A stretch of DNA of 64,000 nucleotides from Rhodoblastus sp963710275 (GTDB lineage: Bacteria; Pseudomonadota; Alphaproteobacteria; Rhizobiales; Beijerinckiaceae). A program made the translations under genes and the position numbers. This document shows positions 1 through 10,400 of the stretch, piece by piece. The stretch covers positions 806,001 through 870,000 of the forward strand of contig CAVPZS010000008.1 in NCBI GenBank assembly GCA_963710275.1. The letters are read 5' to 3'. The first letter of the stretch is position 1. Every line of letters starts with the position of its first letter. The notes beneath the pieces are model-generated. The model was not told where the DNA came from. It did no database searches and saw nothing but the letters and a program-made list of their open reading frames with translations.

Positions 1-52
1 AAAGTACGGCAAGCGCAAGGCTCGCCGCAGCTTCCAGTTCTCGAAGCGCTGA
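1..52 (+). CDS. C-terminal end of an unidentified basic protein (partial)
   Basis: Only the last 16 codons and the TGA stop lie in the window. They read KYGKRKARRSFQFSKR, a very basic tail of the kind found on small nucleic-acid-binding or ribosomal proteins. The frame is supported by the strong terminator that starts 24 bases after the stop. I do not recognise the family from so short a tail. Confidence 0.5.
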   Translation, partial: KYGKRKARRSFQFSKR

Positions 53-76
53 GCCTTTCAAGGTCTTTGCAAAATC

Positions 77-104
77 AACGGCGGTCCCTCGGGCCGCCGT
101 TTTT
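77..104 (+). terminator. Rho-independent terminator after the partial gene
   Basis: A GC-rich hairpin (arms AACGGCGG and CCGCCGTT, inner CCC/GGG pairing, small loop) is followed directly by a T run. It ends the transcript of the gene entering from the left and lies just before the convergent small secreted protein gene. Confidence 0.85.
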
Positions 105-112
105 CGTTGCGA

Positions 113-478
113 TCAGATATCGGTTTCTCGCCGTCTCGGGACGAAGCGCAACACCAGCGGACGGCCGGCGATGGCCCCGCCCAGCGCATCGGTGATTTTC
201 GCCGGAAGGCAGCGATCAACGGCGGCGGCGATGCTTTCCAGCACTTGGCGCCGCTTTTCCTCGTCCTTGGGCAATCTGGAAAAGGCGACATGCGGCTTTC
301 CGAGCAGCGCGCCGTCGCGGCGCAGGCTCAGGCGCAGGGTCACTTCGCCGTCGCCGGGCGCGACGAGGCAATGGCCGAGTTGATCGGAAAGTTCACGGAG
401 CGTATTGGCCGGCGCCGCCCGCAACGGCGCGGCAATCGCGCAAAGCGCCAGCGCCGCCAGCAACGAGCAAGACCTCAT
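113..478 (-). CDS. Small secreted protein, TonB C-terminal-like
   Basis: A 121-residue protein with a clear Sec signal peptide: basic start, hydrophobic LLAALALCAIAAP, cleavage near an AXA-type site at about residue 20. The mature part has VTLRLSLRRDG followed by a short KPHV segment, which resembles the beta-strand/RDG pattern of TonB-C/TolA-C-like domains found in small periplasmic proteins of Rhizobiales. No partner is encoded nearby; it lies divergent from putA with about 65 bases between the starts. The function is unknown. The domain assignment is by pattern only. Confidence 0.7.
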   Translation of the reverse strand: MRSCSLLAALALCAIAAPLRAAPANTLRELSDQLGHCLVAPGDGEVTLRLSLRRDGALLGKPHVAFSRLPKDEEKRRQVLESIAAAVDRCLPAKITDALGGAIAGRPLVLRFVPRRRETDI

Positions 479-543
479 CCGCGTTCCCCTTCCAAGTCGT
501 GGTTCAATCTGGGGTATGATTCCAGTTCGCGGAAGTCTTTTCC

Positions 544-3533
544 ATGCGGCCCGAAATGAACGAGCAAATCCTTCCGGCGAATGATATTTTCTCGCCGCCC
601 TATGCGCCGCCCGACGAGGCGTTCGCGGCGGAATTTTTGCGCGAACCGCCCGACCCCGCCGCCCGGACCCTGGCCCAGGGCCTGATCCGCGCGATGCGAG
701 CGCGCGGCGCCGGCCTCGGCGGCGTCGAGGAATTCCTGCACGAATTCAAGCTGTCTTCGCCAGAAGGGCTGGCGGTGATGGCGCTCGCCGAGGCGCTGGC
801 GCGGCTTCCCGACGACGCCACCGCCGACCTCCTGCTCGCCGACAAGCTGGCGGCCGGCGATTTCGCCCATCACCGGACCACGTCCAGCGCGCCTCTGGTC
901 CAGGCCTGCGCCTTCGCGCTCGGGTTGTCCGCCAAACTGATCGGTCCCGGTTTTTCCGCCCACAAGCACGTGGCCGATCTTGCCAGACGTCTCGGCGCGC
1001 CGGCGCTGCGCGCCGCCGCAAGGCGCGCCATGACCCTGCTCGGCGGCCATTTCGTCTTCGGCGAAACGATCGAAGCCGCGCTCCATCGCGCGCAAGCGAG
1101 CCCGGATCTTCATTCCTTCGACATGCTCGGCGAGGCTGCGCGCACTGCCGCGGACGCCGAGCGGCATTTCGACGCCTACAGGCAAGCGATCGCCGCCATA
1201 GGCCGCGACGCGCAGGGCGAGACGCCAAGAGACCGGCCGGGGATTTCCATAAAACTCTCGGCGCTGCATCCGCGCTACGAAGCGATTTCCGCCGAGCGCG
1301 TCATGGCGGAGCTGGCGCCGCGGCTGCTGGAGCTGGCAAGGCTGGCGAAGCGGGAAAATCTCGGCCTGACCGTGGACGCGGAGGAGGCCGACCGGCTCGA
1401 GTTGTCACTGGACGTGATCGGCCGCGTCGTCGCCGATCCCTCCCTGCGCGGCTGGGACGGTTTCGGCTTGGCGGCGCAGGCCTACCAGAAGCGGGCGGCG
1501 CGCGGCGATCGCCCATGTCGCCGCCCTGGCTGAGCGGTTCGATCGCCGCTTCATGGTGCGGCTGGTCAAGGGCGCTTATTGGGACAGCGAGATCAAGCGG
1601 GCGCAGGAGCGCGGCCTCGCCGATTATCCGGTGTTTTCGCGGAAAGTAATGACCGACCTGAATTTCCTCGCCTGCGCCAACCAGCTTCTCGCGGCGAAAA
1701 GGCTCTATCCGCAATTCGCCACCCACAACGCCCTCACCGCCGCGTCCGTCGTCAGCCGCGCCGCCGGCCGCAAGGATTACGAGTTCCAGCGCCTGCACGG
1801 CATGGGCGAAGCCCTGCACGAGGCTTTGCGCAAGCGCTCGGGCGTCGCCTGCAGGGTCTATGCGCCGGTCGGCCCGCATCGCGACCTGCTCGCCTATCTG
1901 GTGCGGCGGCTGATCGAAAATGGCGCCAACAGTTCCTTCGTCGCCCGCGCCGCCGATCCCTCGGCGTCCGAAAGCGACTTGCTGGCCGATCCGCTGGACA
2001 CGCTTCGCGTCAGCGGCCGGGCGCGCCACGCCCGCTTGCCCCTGCCGGGCGATCTTTTCGCGCCGCGGAAAAATTCGCGTGGCGTCGAATTCGGCGACCG
2101 CAGGGCGCTGACGGCGCTGCGGGCGGAGGTCGAAAGCCACGCCGGCGGCCTCAGGCCAGAATTCGGGGCCGACGCCGATGCGGCGCCCGACGCCATGGCA
2201 GCGGCGCAAAAGGCCTTCCCCGCCTGGCGCGCAACCCCGGTCGCGCAGCGCGCGGAAATCCTGCTGCGCGCCGCCGACGCCATCGAGGCGCAGCGCGGCG
2301 CGCTGATCGCCCTGCTTGCAAGGCGAGGCGGGCAAGACGCTGGACGACGCGCTGGCGGAGGTTCGCGAGGCCGCGGACCTCTGCCGCTATTATGCGGCGC
2401 AGGCTGTGGCGATCTGCCGCGAGACGCCCCTGCCCGGCCCGACCGGCGAGAAAAACGTCCTGCGCCTGCACGGGCGCGGCGTCTTCGTCTGCATTTCCCC
2501 ATGGAATTTTCCGCTGGCGATTTTCATCGGCCAGATCGCCGCCGCTCTCGTCACCGGCAATTGCGTCGTCGCCAAGCCGGCGCCGCAAACGCCTCGCATC
2601 GCGCGAACAGCCGTCGGCCTGCTTTACGACGCCGGCTGTCCCTCTGGCGTCTTGCGACTGGCGCCCGGCGACGGCGCGCTCGGGGCCGCGCTCGTGGCGG
2701 ACCCTCGAACGGCGGGAGTCGTGTTTACCGGCTCGGTCGCAACCGCCCGCGCCATCCAGCGGCGGCTCGCCGAAAAACCCGGCCCCATCGCGCCGTTGAT
2801 CGCTGAAACCGGCGGGATCAATGCGGCAATCGTCGATTCCACCGCTTTGATCGAGCAGGTGGTCGACGACGCCATAAGCTCGGCCTTCCGTTCGGCCGGC
2901 CAGCGCTGCTCCGCCCTCCGGCTCCTGTGCCTGCAGCAGGATATTTTCGGACCGGCAGTCGCCATGCTGGCGGGCGCGGCGCGGGAATTGCGCGTCGGCG
3001 ACCCAAAGGCCCTCGCGACCCATGTCGGACCGGTCATCGATGCCGCGGCCAAGGCGCGGCTTGACGCCAAGATCGCCGAATATGCCGCGCAAGGCCGGAT
3101 CCTCTACGCTGGCGCCGCGCCGCCCGGACTTTTCGTTGCGCCGCATATCGTGCGGCTCGACCGCGCGGCCGATTTGAGGGACGAAATTTTCGGCCCCGTC
3201 CTGCACGTGACGAGCTGGCGCGGCGAAGATTTTGCCGCTTTGATCGGGGAAATCGGCGCCAGCGGCTATGGCCTGACCGCCGGCCTGCAGACGCGGATCG
3301 AAAGCCGCATCGCCGAATTTGCGAAGCTCGCGCCGGCCGGCAATCTCTATGTCAATCGCAACATGATCGGCGCGGTTGTCGGCAGCCAGCCCTTCGGCGG
3401 CCTGGGCCTGAGCGGAACGGGGCCGAAAGCCGGCGGACCCGACTATTTGCGACCTTTCCTGGTAGAAACGACGCTGACCGTCAATACCGCGTCATCAGGC
3501 GGCGACGCCGGACTGCTCGCCATGGACGATTGA
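544..3533 (+). CDS. putA: Bifunctional proline dehydrogenase / P5C dehydrogenase (two indels)
   Basis: PutA oxidises proline to glutamate in two coupled steps. The N-terminal FAD-barrel proline dehydrogenase part shows KLSALHPRYE, VRLVKGAYWDSE and RLHGMGE. The C-terminal aldehyde dehydrogenase part shows ISPWNFPLAIF, the ETGG motif and the catalytic cysteine in AGQRCSALR. The protein begins directly with the barrel and lacks the ribbon-helix-helix DNA-binding domain of enterobacterial PutA, so it should be purely enzymatic. ATG 544 has GGAAG upstream; ATG 556 is an alternative. The frame breaks twice, near 1503 (extra base in GCGCGCGGCG) and near 2320 (extra base before GAGGCGGGC). Removing one base at each gives about 995 residues, normal for short PutA proteins, so sequence error is more likely than decay. 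Confidence 0.9.
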
Positions 3534-3655
3534 GGGCGTTCAGCCGGCAAAGGCCGCGCGGCATCTCGCCCCCGATCATGACGCGCGTCATCAACCGAAC
3601 GCTTTTATGCGACCGCAAGCCCGGCCGTAAACAACGAATTAACCCTGTTGTCGCT

Positions 3656-4300
3656 ATGATCGCGAAGATTTACGGGAACGAGTTGGCGAAGCCTATGCAA
3701 GTTCAAGCGAAAATTGTTTCCAAGCCGCTCGAAAGGCGACGCCATGCGCGCGTGAAACTCGCGCTGCTCGGCCGCTACATGCTCGAGGACAAGCGTGAAT
3801 TTCCCTGCCAGACGATCGACGTCTCGGTCGGCGGCCTCGCCGTCACCGCCCCGGTGCGCGGCGCCATCGGCGAAAGGATTGTCGCCTATTTTGACGCGCT
3901 GGGTCGAATCGAAGGCCATATCGTTCGTCATCTCGAATTCGGTTTCGCCATGACGGCGAACATGCCCGCGACCAAGCGCGAGAAGCTGGTCAACCAGTTG
4001 ACCTGGCTGGCGAACCGCAAGGTTCTCGGCCTGCCCGAAGACCGCCGCCACGAACGTATCGTGCCGAACGAGGTCGCAACCACCATCCGCCTGCCCGACG
4101 GCACGCTGATACCCGCCAAGATCGTCGATATTTCCGTGTCCGGCGCCGCCGTCACCAGCACGGCCCAGGCTCCGATGGGAACCATGCTGCACATCGGCCG
4201 CCGCCCGGCGCGCGTCGTTCGCTGCTTCGACCACGGCATGGCGCTTGAATTCGCCTTGCCGCTGTCCTTCGACGTGTTCGACGAAAACGTGATTCTTTAA
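3656..4300 (+). CDS. Double PilZ-domain protein
   Basis: About 214 residues with two PilZ-like halves. Each opens with an RRxxR-type signature (ERRRHARVK near residue 18 and EDRRHERIVP near residue 125) and carries a D-x-S-x-x-G box (DVSVGGLAV and DISVSGAAV). These are the c-di-GMP-contacting elements of PilZ domains. The architecture is common in Rhizobiales; the cellular target is not evident from sequence. The start is uncertain: ATG 3656 or ATG 3695, the latter giving a protein that begins MQVQAKIV. The gene converges with the carbonic-anhydrase-like gene, whose stop lies nine bases away. Confidence 0.85.
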   Translation: MIAKIYGNELAKPMQVQAKIVSKPLERRRHARVKLALLGRYMLEDKREFPCQTIDVSVGGLAVTAPVRGAIGERIVAYFDALGRIEGHIVRHLEFGFAMTANMPATKREKLVNQLTWLANRKVLGLPEDRRHERIVPNEVATTIRLPDGTLIPAKIVDISVSGAAVTSTAQAPMGTMLHIGRRPARVVRCFDHGMALEFALPLSFDVFDENVIL

Positions 4301-4308
4301 ACGCCGGC

Positions 4309-4860
4309 TTAGCCGATCTTCTGCAATCCGGCCGCGTAGCGGCGGCCGTTCGCGGCATAGTTTCTGGCGCTGGCGAGCAGGCCCTTGGCGGAGGATTCGT
4401 CGAGCTGCCTGACGACCTTGGCCGGCGAGCCCACAATCAGCGAATAATCGGGAAATTCCTTGTTTTCCGTCACCAGCGCATTGGCGCCGACAATGCAGAA
4501 TTTTCCAATCTTCGCGCCATTGAGCAGGGTCGCGCCCATGCCGATCAGGCTGCCTTCGCCGATCGCGCAGCCGTGCAGGATCACGCTGTGGCCGATGGTG
4601 ACATCGGGGCCGATGGTCAGGGGCGAGCCCATGTCGGTGTGCAGCACCGAACCGTCCTGGACATTGCTCCGCGCGCCGATATCGATCCACTCGTTGTCGC
4701 CGCGCAGCGTCGCGCCAAACCAGACGCTGGCGTCCTCGCCCAGCCGCACCTTGCCGATGACATTGGCGTCCGGCGCGACGAAATAGCGGCCGTCCGAGGG
4801 CAGCTCCGGCGCGACGCCGTCGAGCGAATAAAGAGTTGATGCGTTCTGCTCCCTTGCCAA
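4309..4860 (-). CDS. Gamma-carbonic-anhydrase-like hexapeptide protein
   Basis: A left-handed beta-helix protein of the gamma carbonic anhydrase/PaaY/YrdA family. It has repeated hexapeptide turns and the family core GATLRGDN, LHTDMG, TIGHSVILHGC and MGATLLNG, with histidines in the metal-binding positions of the three-strand face. The C-terminal SPAKVVR segment is typical. Family members bind zinc or iron; some are carbonic anhydrases and others are thioesterase or acyltransferase relatives. The start is unclear: family proteins begin MTLYSLDG or similar, but here the matching codon near 4839 is not ATG. TTG 4860, in frame, is used as the outer limit. A small sequence error at the start codon is possible. 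Confidence 0.8.
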   Translation of the reverse strand: MAREQNASTLYSLDGVAPELPSDGRYFVAPDANVIGKVRLGEDASVWFGATLRGDNEWIDIGARSNVQDGSVLHTDMGSPLTIGPDVTIGHSVILHGCAIGEGSLIGMGATLLNGAKIGKFCIVGANALVTENKEFPDYSLIVGSPAKVVRQLDESSAKGLLASARNYAANGRRYAAGLQKIG

Positions 4861-4938
4861 AGCCGGCGCAATCGGCTCAATGGCCGTGTCTCTCCCCTTT
4901 TGGCCGCGTTTATCCCGGCCGCGCAAGATTTTTTTGGC

Positions 4939-5589
4939 GTGCGAAAAATTCTCCTCCTTGTCGGCTTCGGCCCCATCATCGTCCTGCTCGCGGCTTTGGC
5001 GTTGTGGCGACTGTGGCCGGCCGCGCCAACGGACGAAGCGGTGATCTTCAGCCTCGGCGCGCAGAAATTGCGTTTCGCCTCCACCTATCTGCGAAATCCC
5101 GAACCGGCCCAGGCAGACCGCATCGATCTTACCGTGCTGGCCCCGGATTTCGCCCCCGGCGCCGCGGATCCGCAACGCGTTCCGGCCGCTGGGGACCCGA
5201 CGCAAAGGGGCCGGGCGCAGATTTTCATCACTCTGACGCCGGCGCCGCAATTCGAGGGCAAAGCCGCCGCCGCGCCGGCCGAACGCTACGGACCTTTCCT
5301 TGCCGCAGAGGCGCAGGTGGCGGAGGGCGGCCTGCTGCGCCGGCGTTTCGAGGAGGCTTCGCCCTATGCAGGCGAGGATCTCTATCTCTCCCCACCCGAT
5401 GGCGAAGAATTCTTCGCCCGCTGCCAGCGCCCGAAAATTCCGTCAGACGGCCTGCCCAACACCTGCCTCGCCGAATTCCGGGTCGAGAGCGTGCTGGCGC
5501 AGATCCGTTTCGATCCGGCATGGCTCGGCGAATGGCCCGTCCTGCGCGCCAACACGCTGCTGCTGGTGCGCGGCGCCATCTTGCCTTGA
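4939..5589 (+). CDS. Membrane-anchored protein of unknown function
   Basis: About 216 residues. One N-terminal transmembrane anchor (residues 3-25, rich in L, V, I and A and flanked by RK and RLW) precedes a periplasmic domain containing SLGAQKLRF, TYLRNPE, RRRFEEASPY and CLAEFRVESV. GTG 4939 is preferred because it puts the anchor at the N-terminus; TTG 4900 is also in frame. Two cysteines near residues 165 and 181 could form a disulfide. I do not recognise the family. It is divergent from the carbonic-anhydrase-like gene, with only about 80 bases between the starts. Confidence 0.6.
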   Translation: MRKILLLVGFGPIIVLLAALALWRLWPAAPTDEAVIFSLGAQKLRFASTYLRNPEPAQADRIDLTVLAPDFAPGAADPQRVPAAGDPTQRGRAQIFITLTPAPQFEGKAAAAPAERYGPFLAAEAQVAEGGLLRRRFEEASPYAGEDLYLSPPDGEEFFARCQRPKIPSDGLPNTCLAEFRVESVLAQIRFDPAWLGEWPVLRANTLLLVRGAILP

Positions 5590-5661
5590 GGTTTTCTTGT
5601 CTTGAGTTTTTCTTGCCTTGAGGATTTTGCGCGATTGGCTCCCTGACGCGAGCATTGCCGT

Positions 5662-5706
5662 CGCAGCGTAGCAATCCATCCTGCGAAGATGAATTGCTAC
5701 GCTGCG
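5662..5706. repeat. REP-like palindrome
   Basis: Two 14-base arms, CGCAGCGTAGCAAT and ATTGCTACGCTGCG, pair perfectly around a 17-base loop that contains CCATCCTGCG. The GCAATCCATC segment recurs near 57472 and resembles the widespread intergenic alphaproteobacterial palindromes built on GTCATTGCGAGC/GCAATCCA. It lies between two convergent genes, where it could also act as a bidirectional terminator, although no long T run follows. Confidence 0.7.
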
Positions 5707-5764
5707 CCGGCTATGGCGGGCTTGACCTGAAATTAACGGGAAAAGCTTTGAACTGCTGCTGAAA

Positions 5765-6082
5765 TCAGCTTGCGCAGGCGATGCACTTCGTCGCCGTCGG
5801 CAGCGCCTTGAGGCGCTTGGGATCGATCGGCTCGCCGCATTGCGCGCAAAAGCCATAGCCGCCGTCGGCGATGCGCTTGAGCGCGGCGCCGATTTGACGG
5901 ATTTCCTGCAGCTTCGTCTTTTCAATGCCTTCGAGCGCGTCCTGGTTTTCCAGGTCGATCGCCTGCTCTTCCGAATCAGCGGACAGCGACTTGCGCAGTT
6001 CAATGTCGATCTCGGCGACGTGACCCGACAATTCGGCGAGACGAGCCTCGAGCGCCTTGGCTATTTCTTGGTATTTTTCCAT
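5765..6082 (-). CDS. DksA/TraR-family zinc-finger protein
   Basis: A 105-residue protein with an N-terminal coiled-coil-like helical part (residues 1-75, rich in E, K and L) and a C-terminal C4 zinc finger, CAQCG near residue 81 and CIAC at the end. This is the short DksA/TraR type that binds in the RNA polymerase secondary channel or has an unknown partner. Its length matches the short rhizobial homologues rather than E. coli DksA (151 residues). ATG 6082 was chosen because upstream in-frame codons do not match the family. No indel was seen. Confidence 0.8.
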   Translation of the reverse strand: MEKYQEIAKALEARLAELSGHVAEIDIELRKSLSADSEEQAIDLENQDALEGIEKTKLQEIRQIGAALKRIADGGYGFCAQCGEPIDPKRLKALPTATKCIACAS

Positions 6083-6203
6083 GTCGTCACACTCGATGCA
6101 AAATCGGAGTTGTCGTTCCACCGCCACGTCCCGACCGTCGCCTCAAGTTCATTGAAGCAACTCGCCCGGAACCTCGCAAGCATTATAGCAGAGGCAAGCC
6201 CTG

Positions 6204-6467
6204 TCAGATCGGATAATCGCGCGCGGGGTCGATGCCGGCGTCGGTCAGGAATTTCCGCATCCCCACCACCTCTTCCTTGGACAGGCTGTGATGGGTGTCG
6301 TGGAAACCATGGGAAGCGCCGTTCAACGTCACCGTAACGCGACCGTGGCCATGGGTCAGTTCGGCGCCAAGTCCCTCCAGCGTCGCCTTGACCGTCTTGG
6401 GGTCGATATTGCTGCTGATCGGATGCGCGAACAGAGTGTGCAGGGTCAAGCGATGCTTATGGTTCAT
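6204..6467 (-). CDS. HicA-like small protein, orphan
   Basis: 87 residues. The pattern (basic start, FAHPISSNID, GLGAELTHGHGRVTVTLNG, FHDTHHS, and a C-terminal MRKFLTDAGI helix) follows the HicA fold, a small dsRBD-like mRNA interferase. In canonical HicA the catalytic histidine sits in a GSHxxF-type turn; here that turn reads GHGRVTV, so activity is doubtful. No hicB antitoxin gene lies next to it: the neighbours are a FAH hydrolase and the DksA-like gene. It may therefore be a domesticated relative rather than a toxin-antitoxin module. The family call is by pattern. Confidence 0.6.
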   Translation of the reverse strand: MNHKHRLTLHTLFAHPISSNIDPKTVKATLEGLGAELTHGHGRVTVTLNGASHGFHDTHHSLSKEEVVGMRKFLTDAGIDPARDYPI

Positions 6468-6569
6468 TCTTTACGCCACCTAGCTTGGATTTGGGAAAGG
6501 AGGAGCCCTATAGCAGACAATGCCGGGACCCGTCCGCGACAAAATGTCGCGACCCCGAGGAGTAAAGGC

Positions 6570-7412
6570 TTACTGCGCGCGGACTTTCTGCGTTTGCCGG
6601 CCCAGGTGACCAACCTCGACCGTCACGATGTCGCCCGGCTTGAGCCAGACCTGCGGCTTTCGCCCCATGCCGACGCCGGCCGGCGTGCCCGTGATGACGA
6701 CATCGCCGGGCAGCAGGCGAAAAAACTGGCTGAGGTGGGAAATCAGCGAGGCCACGCCGAAGATCATGTCGGACGTCGCGCCGTCCTGCATCGCCGCGCC
6801 ATTGACCTCCAGGCGCAGGGACAGGGCCTGGGGATCGGGAACCTCGTCACGGGTGACGAGATAAGGTCCCAGAGGACAGGAATTGGGCATGCTCTTGCCC
6901 TTGACGAACTGGCCGCCGTGCTTGAGCTGGAAGTCGCGCTCCGAGACGTCATTGGCCGTCATGTAGCCGGCGACGTGGTTCAACGCCTCGGCTTCCGAGA
7001 CCTGATAGGCCTCCGTCCCGATCACCAGCCCGAGTTCGACTTCCCAGTCGACGCTTTTGGCGCCGGTGGGGATGATGATGTCGTCGTTGGGGCCGGACAG
7101 GCTGGAAATCGCCTTGTTGAACAGGATCGGCTCCTGCGGGATCGCCATGCCGGATTCGAGGGCGTGGGCGCGATAATTCAGCCCGATGGCGTGGATCTGG
7201 CCGATGCCGGCGACCGGCGTCCCGAGACGCGGCGCGCCATCCACCAGAGGCAGGCGCTGCGGATCGATCGCGGCGAGCACGGCCAACCCCTGCGGCGACA
7301 GCACGTCCGGCGTAAAATCCTTGATCGCCGGCGAGAGGGCGCGAATGCGACCTTCCGCGTCCAGCACGCCCGGACGTTCCTGGCCGAGCGGCCCATAACG
7401 CAGCAGTTTCAT
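6570..7412 (-). CDS. Fumarylacetoacetate hydrolase-family protein
   Basis: 280 residues, intact. The C-terminal FAH fold shows GLNYRAHALESG, the metal-binding pattern in DWEVELGLVIG, GYMTANDVSERD and GDVVITGTPAGVGMG. Members cleave or isomerise 2-oxo-diacids such as fumarylpyruvate, 2-hydroxyhepta-2,4-diene-1,7-dioate and acylpyruvates. ATG 7412 starts at MKLLRYG. The stop of the oxidoreductase gene is only 28 bases upstream, so the two are almost certainly cotranscribed. The location at the edge of a meta-cleavage island suggests a ring-fission product or acylpyruvate as substrate, but sequence alone cannot fix it. Confidence 0.85.
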   Translation of the reverse strand: MKLLRYGPLGQERPGVLDAEGRIRALSPAIKDFTPDVLSPQGLAVLAAIDPQRLPLVDGAPRLGTPVAGIGQIHAIGLNYRAHALESGMAIPQEPILFNKAISSLSGPNDDIIIPTGAKSVDWEVELGLVIGTEAYQVSEAEALNHVAGYMTANDVSERDFQLKHGGQFVKGKSMPNSCPLGPYLVTRDEVPDPQALSLRLEVNGAAMQDGATSDMIFGVASLISHLSQFFRLLPGDVVITGTPAGVGMGRKPQVWLKPGDIVTVEVGHLGRQTQKVRAQ

Positions 7413-7440
7413 CCCAAGTCTCCTGTCCCCTGTCGGCAGA

Positions 7441-10400
7441 TCAAGCTGAAACGAGGTCCTCCGCCCGCGCCGCGCCGGAGCCCGCGCGGAAGGCGGCCCA
7501 AAGCTCCGCTTCCCGCTGTTTCGCGACCCGGATCGCTTCTTCCTTGACGTGACCATAGCCCCGGATTTCGTCGGGCGCACCTGCCAAGTCCACGGCCCGC
7601 GCATAATTTTCCCCGTTCAGCAGCGACAGGATGTCGTTGAGAAGCGCCAGATAATCTGCGATCAGCCGCCGCTCGGCCTGGCGCTCCTGCGTCCGGCCGA
7701 ACAGGTCCAGCGCGCCGCCGCGGAAACGCTTCAGCCCGGCGAGCAGCCTGAACGCCTTGAGCACCCAGGGACCGAAGGTCATCTTTTGCAATTGGCCGGT
7801 CGCGGGATCGCGCTTGGCCAGCAGCGGCGGCGCGAGATTGTAGACGACCTTGTAGCCATGCGGGAATTGCGCCTCGAGCTGGGCCTGAAAAGCGGGATCG
7901 GCATGCAGCCGCGCCACTTCATATTCGTCCTTGTAGGCCATCAGCTTGTAGAGGTTGCGCGCGACCGTCTCGCCAAGCGCCGTTTGGCCGGACGCGACCC
8001 GCTTCTCCGCCGCCACGACTTTTTTCATCGCCGCCGCGTAGCGTTCCGCGGTGGCTTCGTCCTGCCAGGCGATCAGTTCGGGAACCCGGATCTCGAGCAG
8101 CCGCCTGACCTCTCCCTCGGCGCCAGTGGAGGCGACGATTTCGCGGGCCCGCGGCGTCAGTTCGGCCGTCTTCGCTGCGGGGACGTATTTGGCGATCTCG
8201 GCCTGCACAAAGGCCGGGTCGACCACCGCCATGCGGCCCCACTGGAACGCCGCCACGCCCTGCGCGACGCCGACCCCGGCCATTTTGATGGCTGTCTCGA
8301 TGGAGGCGGCCTGCAGCGGAATCGTTCCCGCCTGATAGGCCACGCCGACCATGAACAGGTTGGTCGCCATGCTGTCGGCAAACAGGCCTTCCGCCAGCGC
8401 CTGGCCGTCGAGGAAGATGTTTTCCGACTTGCGCGTTACCGCGTCGATCGCCGCCGTCAGACCGGTGACACCCGGGAAAAGCTTGTGGCGGTCGGTGATC
8501 ATGTGGCCGGTCGGCGTCTGCGTCGTCGACACCACGGCGATGGTGCGCTCGGGATTGCACTTGTCGAGATTTTTCGCGTCCGTCGCATTGAGAATGTCGA
8601 AGCCGAGATAGAGGTCGGCGCGACCGTCGGTGATCTTGTTGGAGCCCTCGAATGGCGCGTGGCTGATCTTCAGGTCGGAGATGACCGCGCCGCCCTTTTG
8701 CGCCAGGCCGGTCTGATCGAGGCCGATGACGTGCTTGCCTTCCAGCCGCGCGGCGTTGGCCAGCGTCGCCGCCACCGTGACCGAACCGGTGCCGCCGATC
8801 CCCATCAGATGGATGTTGAAGCCGAGGCTGGTGTCGACTTTCGATGAGGGCTGCGGCAGGTCGCGGGTGAGCGCGGGAATGCGGCCCTTTTTCTTTTTCT
8901 TGGCGCCGTCGGCCGCCGCAGGTTCCGGGTTTGGCGTCACGGTCAGGAACGAGGGACAAAAACCTTTGACGCAGGAATAATCCTTGTTGCAGGAGGACTG
9001 GTGGATGCGGGTCTTGCGGCCGAATTCGGTGGCGACCGGCTCCACGCTCATGCAGTTGGATTTTTCTCCGCAATCGCCGCAGCCTTCACAGACGCGCTCG
9101 TTGATGACAAGCACTTCGGCCGGCTCATTGGCCTTGCCGCGCGAGCGCGCGCGGCGCAATTCGGCGGCGCATTCCTGATCGTGCAGCAGCACCGTGGTTC
9201 CCGGAATCTCCGCCAGGACCCGCTGCGCCTCATCGAGCCGGTCGCGATGCCAGACCTGGGTTCCGCCCGGGAGAGATACGCCGTAGAAGCTCTCGGGGTT
9301 GTCGGTGGTCACGATGACTTTCTTAACGCCATTGGCGAGCAGGTCGTTGACCACGTCGACCACGGGATGCGCGCCCATGATCTCCTGTCCGCCGGTCATG
9401 GACGTATGGGCGTTGCGCAGCAGTTTGAAGGTGATATTGGCTCCGGTGGAGGCGCAATAGCGGATCGCCAGGCTGCCCGAATGGGCATAGGTGCCGTCGC
9501 CCATGTTCTGGAAAATATGTTTTTCGTCGGTGAAGGGCGCCATGCCGATCCACTGCGCGCCCTCGGCGCCCATATGGGTGCCCATCACGACATTGCGGCC
9601 CATCCACATCGACATGGTGTGGCAGCCGATGCCGGCGGAAACCGTGGCGCCATCGGGCGCAACGGTCGAGGAATTATGCGGACAGCCCGAGCAATACCAG
9701 GCGGTGCGCGCGGAGGTGGCGACTTTTCCGCGGGCGCGAATCTCGTCGAGTTTCGCCAGCCAGGCCTCGGCCGACTCCACCCGCCCCTTGCGCGACAGGC
9801 GCTTCGTCAGGGCGCGGGCGATGACGTCGGATTCGAACTCGCCGTAATGCGGCAGCAGCTCCTTCTCCTCCTCGTCGAACTTGCCGACGACGCGCGGCGC
9901 ATTGGCCGCGCCGTAGAGCACATTCTTGGCGAACATTTCCAGGAACGGCCGCTTCTCCTCGATGACGAAGATTTCCTCGAGCCCCTGCGCGAAATCGCGG
10001 ACGACCGCGGGCTCCATCGGAAACAGCATGCCCATCTTCAGGATGCGGATTCCGTAGCGTTTCAGCGCCGCGTCGTCGAGGCCGAGTTCAAGGAACGCCT
10101 GCCTGAGATCGTGATAGGTCTTGCCGGCGGTGATGATGCCGAGCCAGGCGCTGTCGTTCTCGAACACCACGCGATTGAGCCTGTTGGCCAGCGCATAGCG
10201 CTTCACCACTTCGAGGCGGCGGGTATAGAGCGACTGCTCCATCTCCAGAGCCTCCGCGCGCACGTTCATCCCGAGGTTCATGTTGGGCGTGAACGGCTTG
10301 CCGTCGAAGGTCAGGTCGGGCGTGACGAACTCCAGCCGATCCGGCGAGATATTGGCGGTTCCCGTGCCGTCAGCGACATTGGTCACGATCTTCATGCCGA

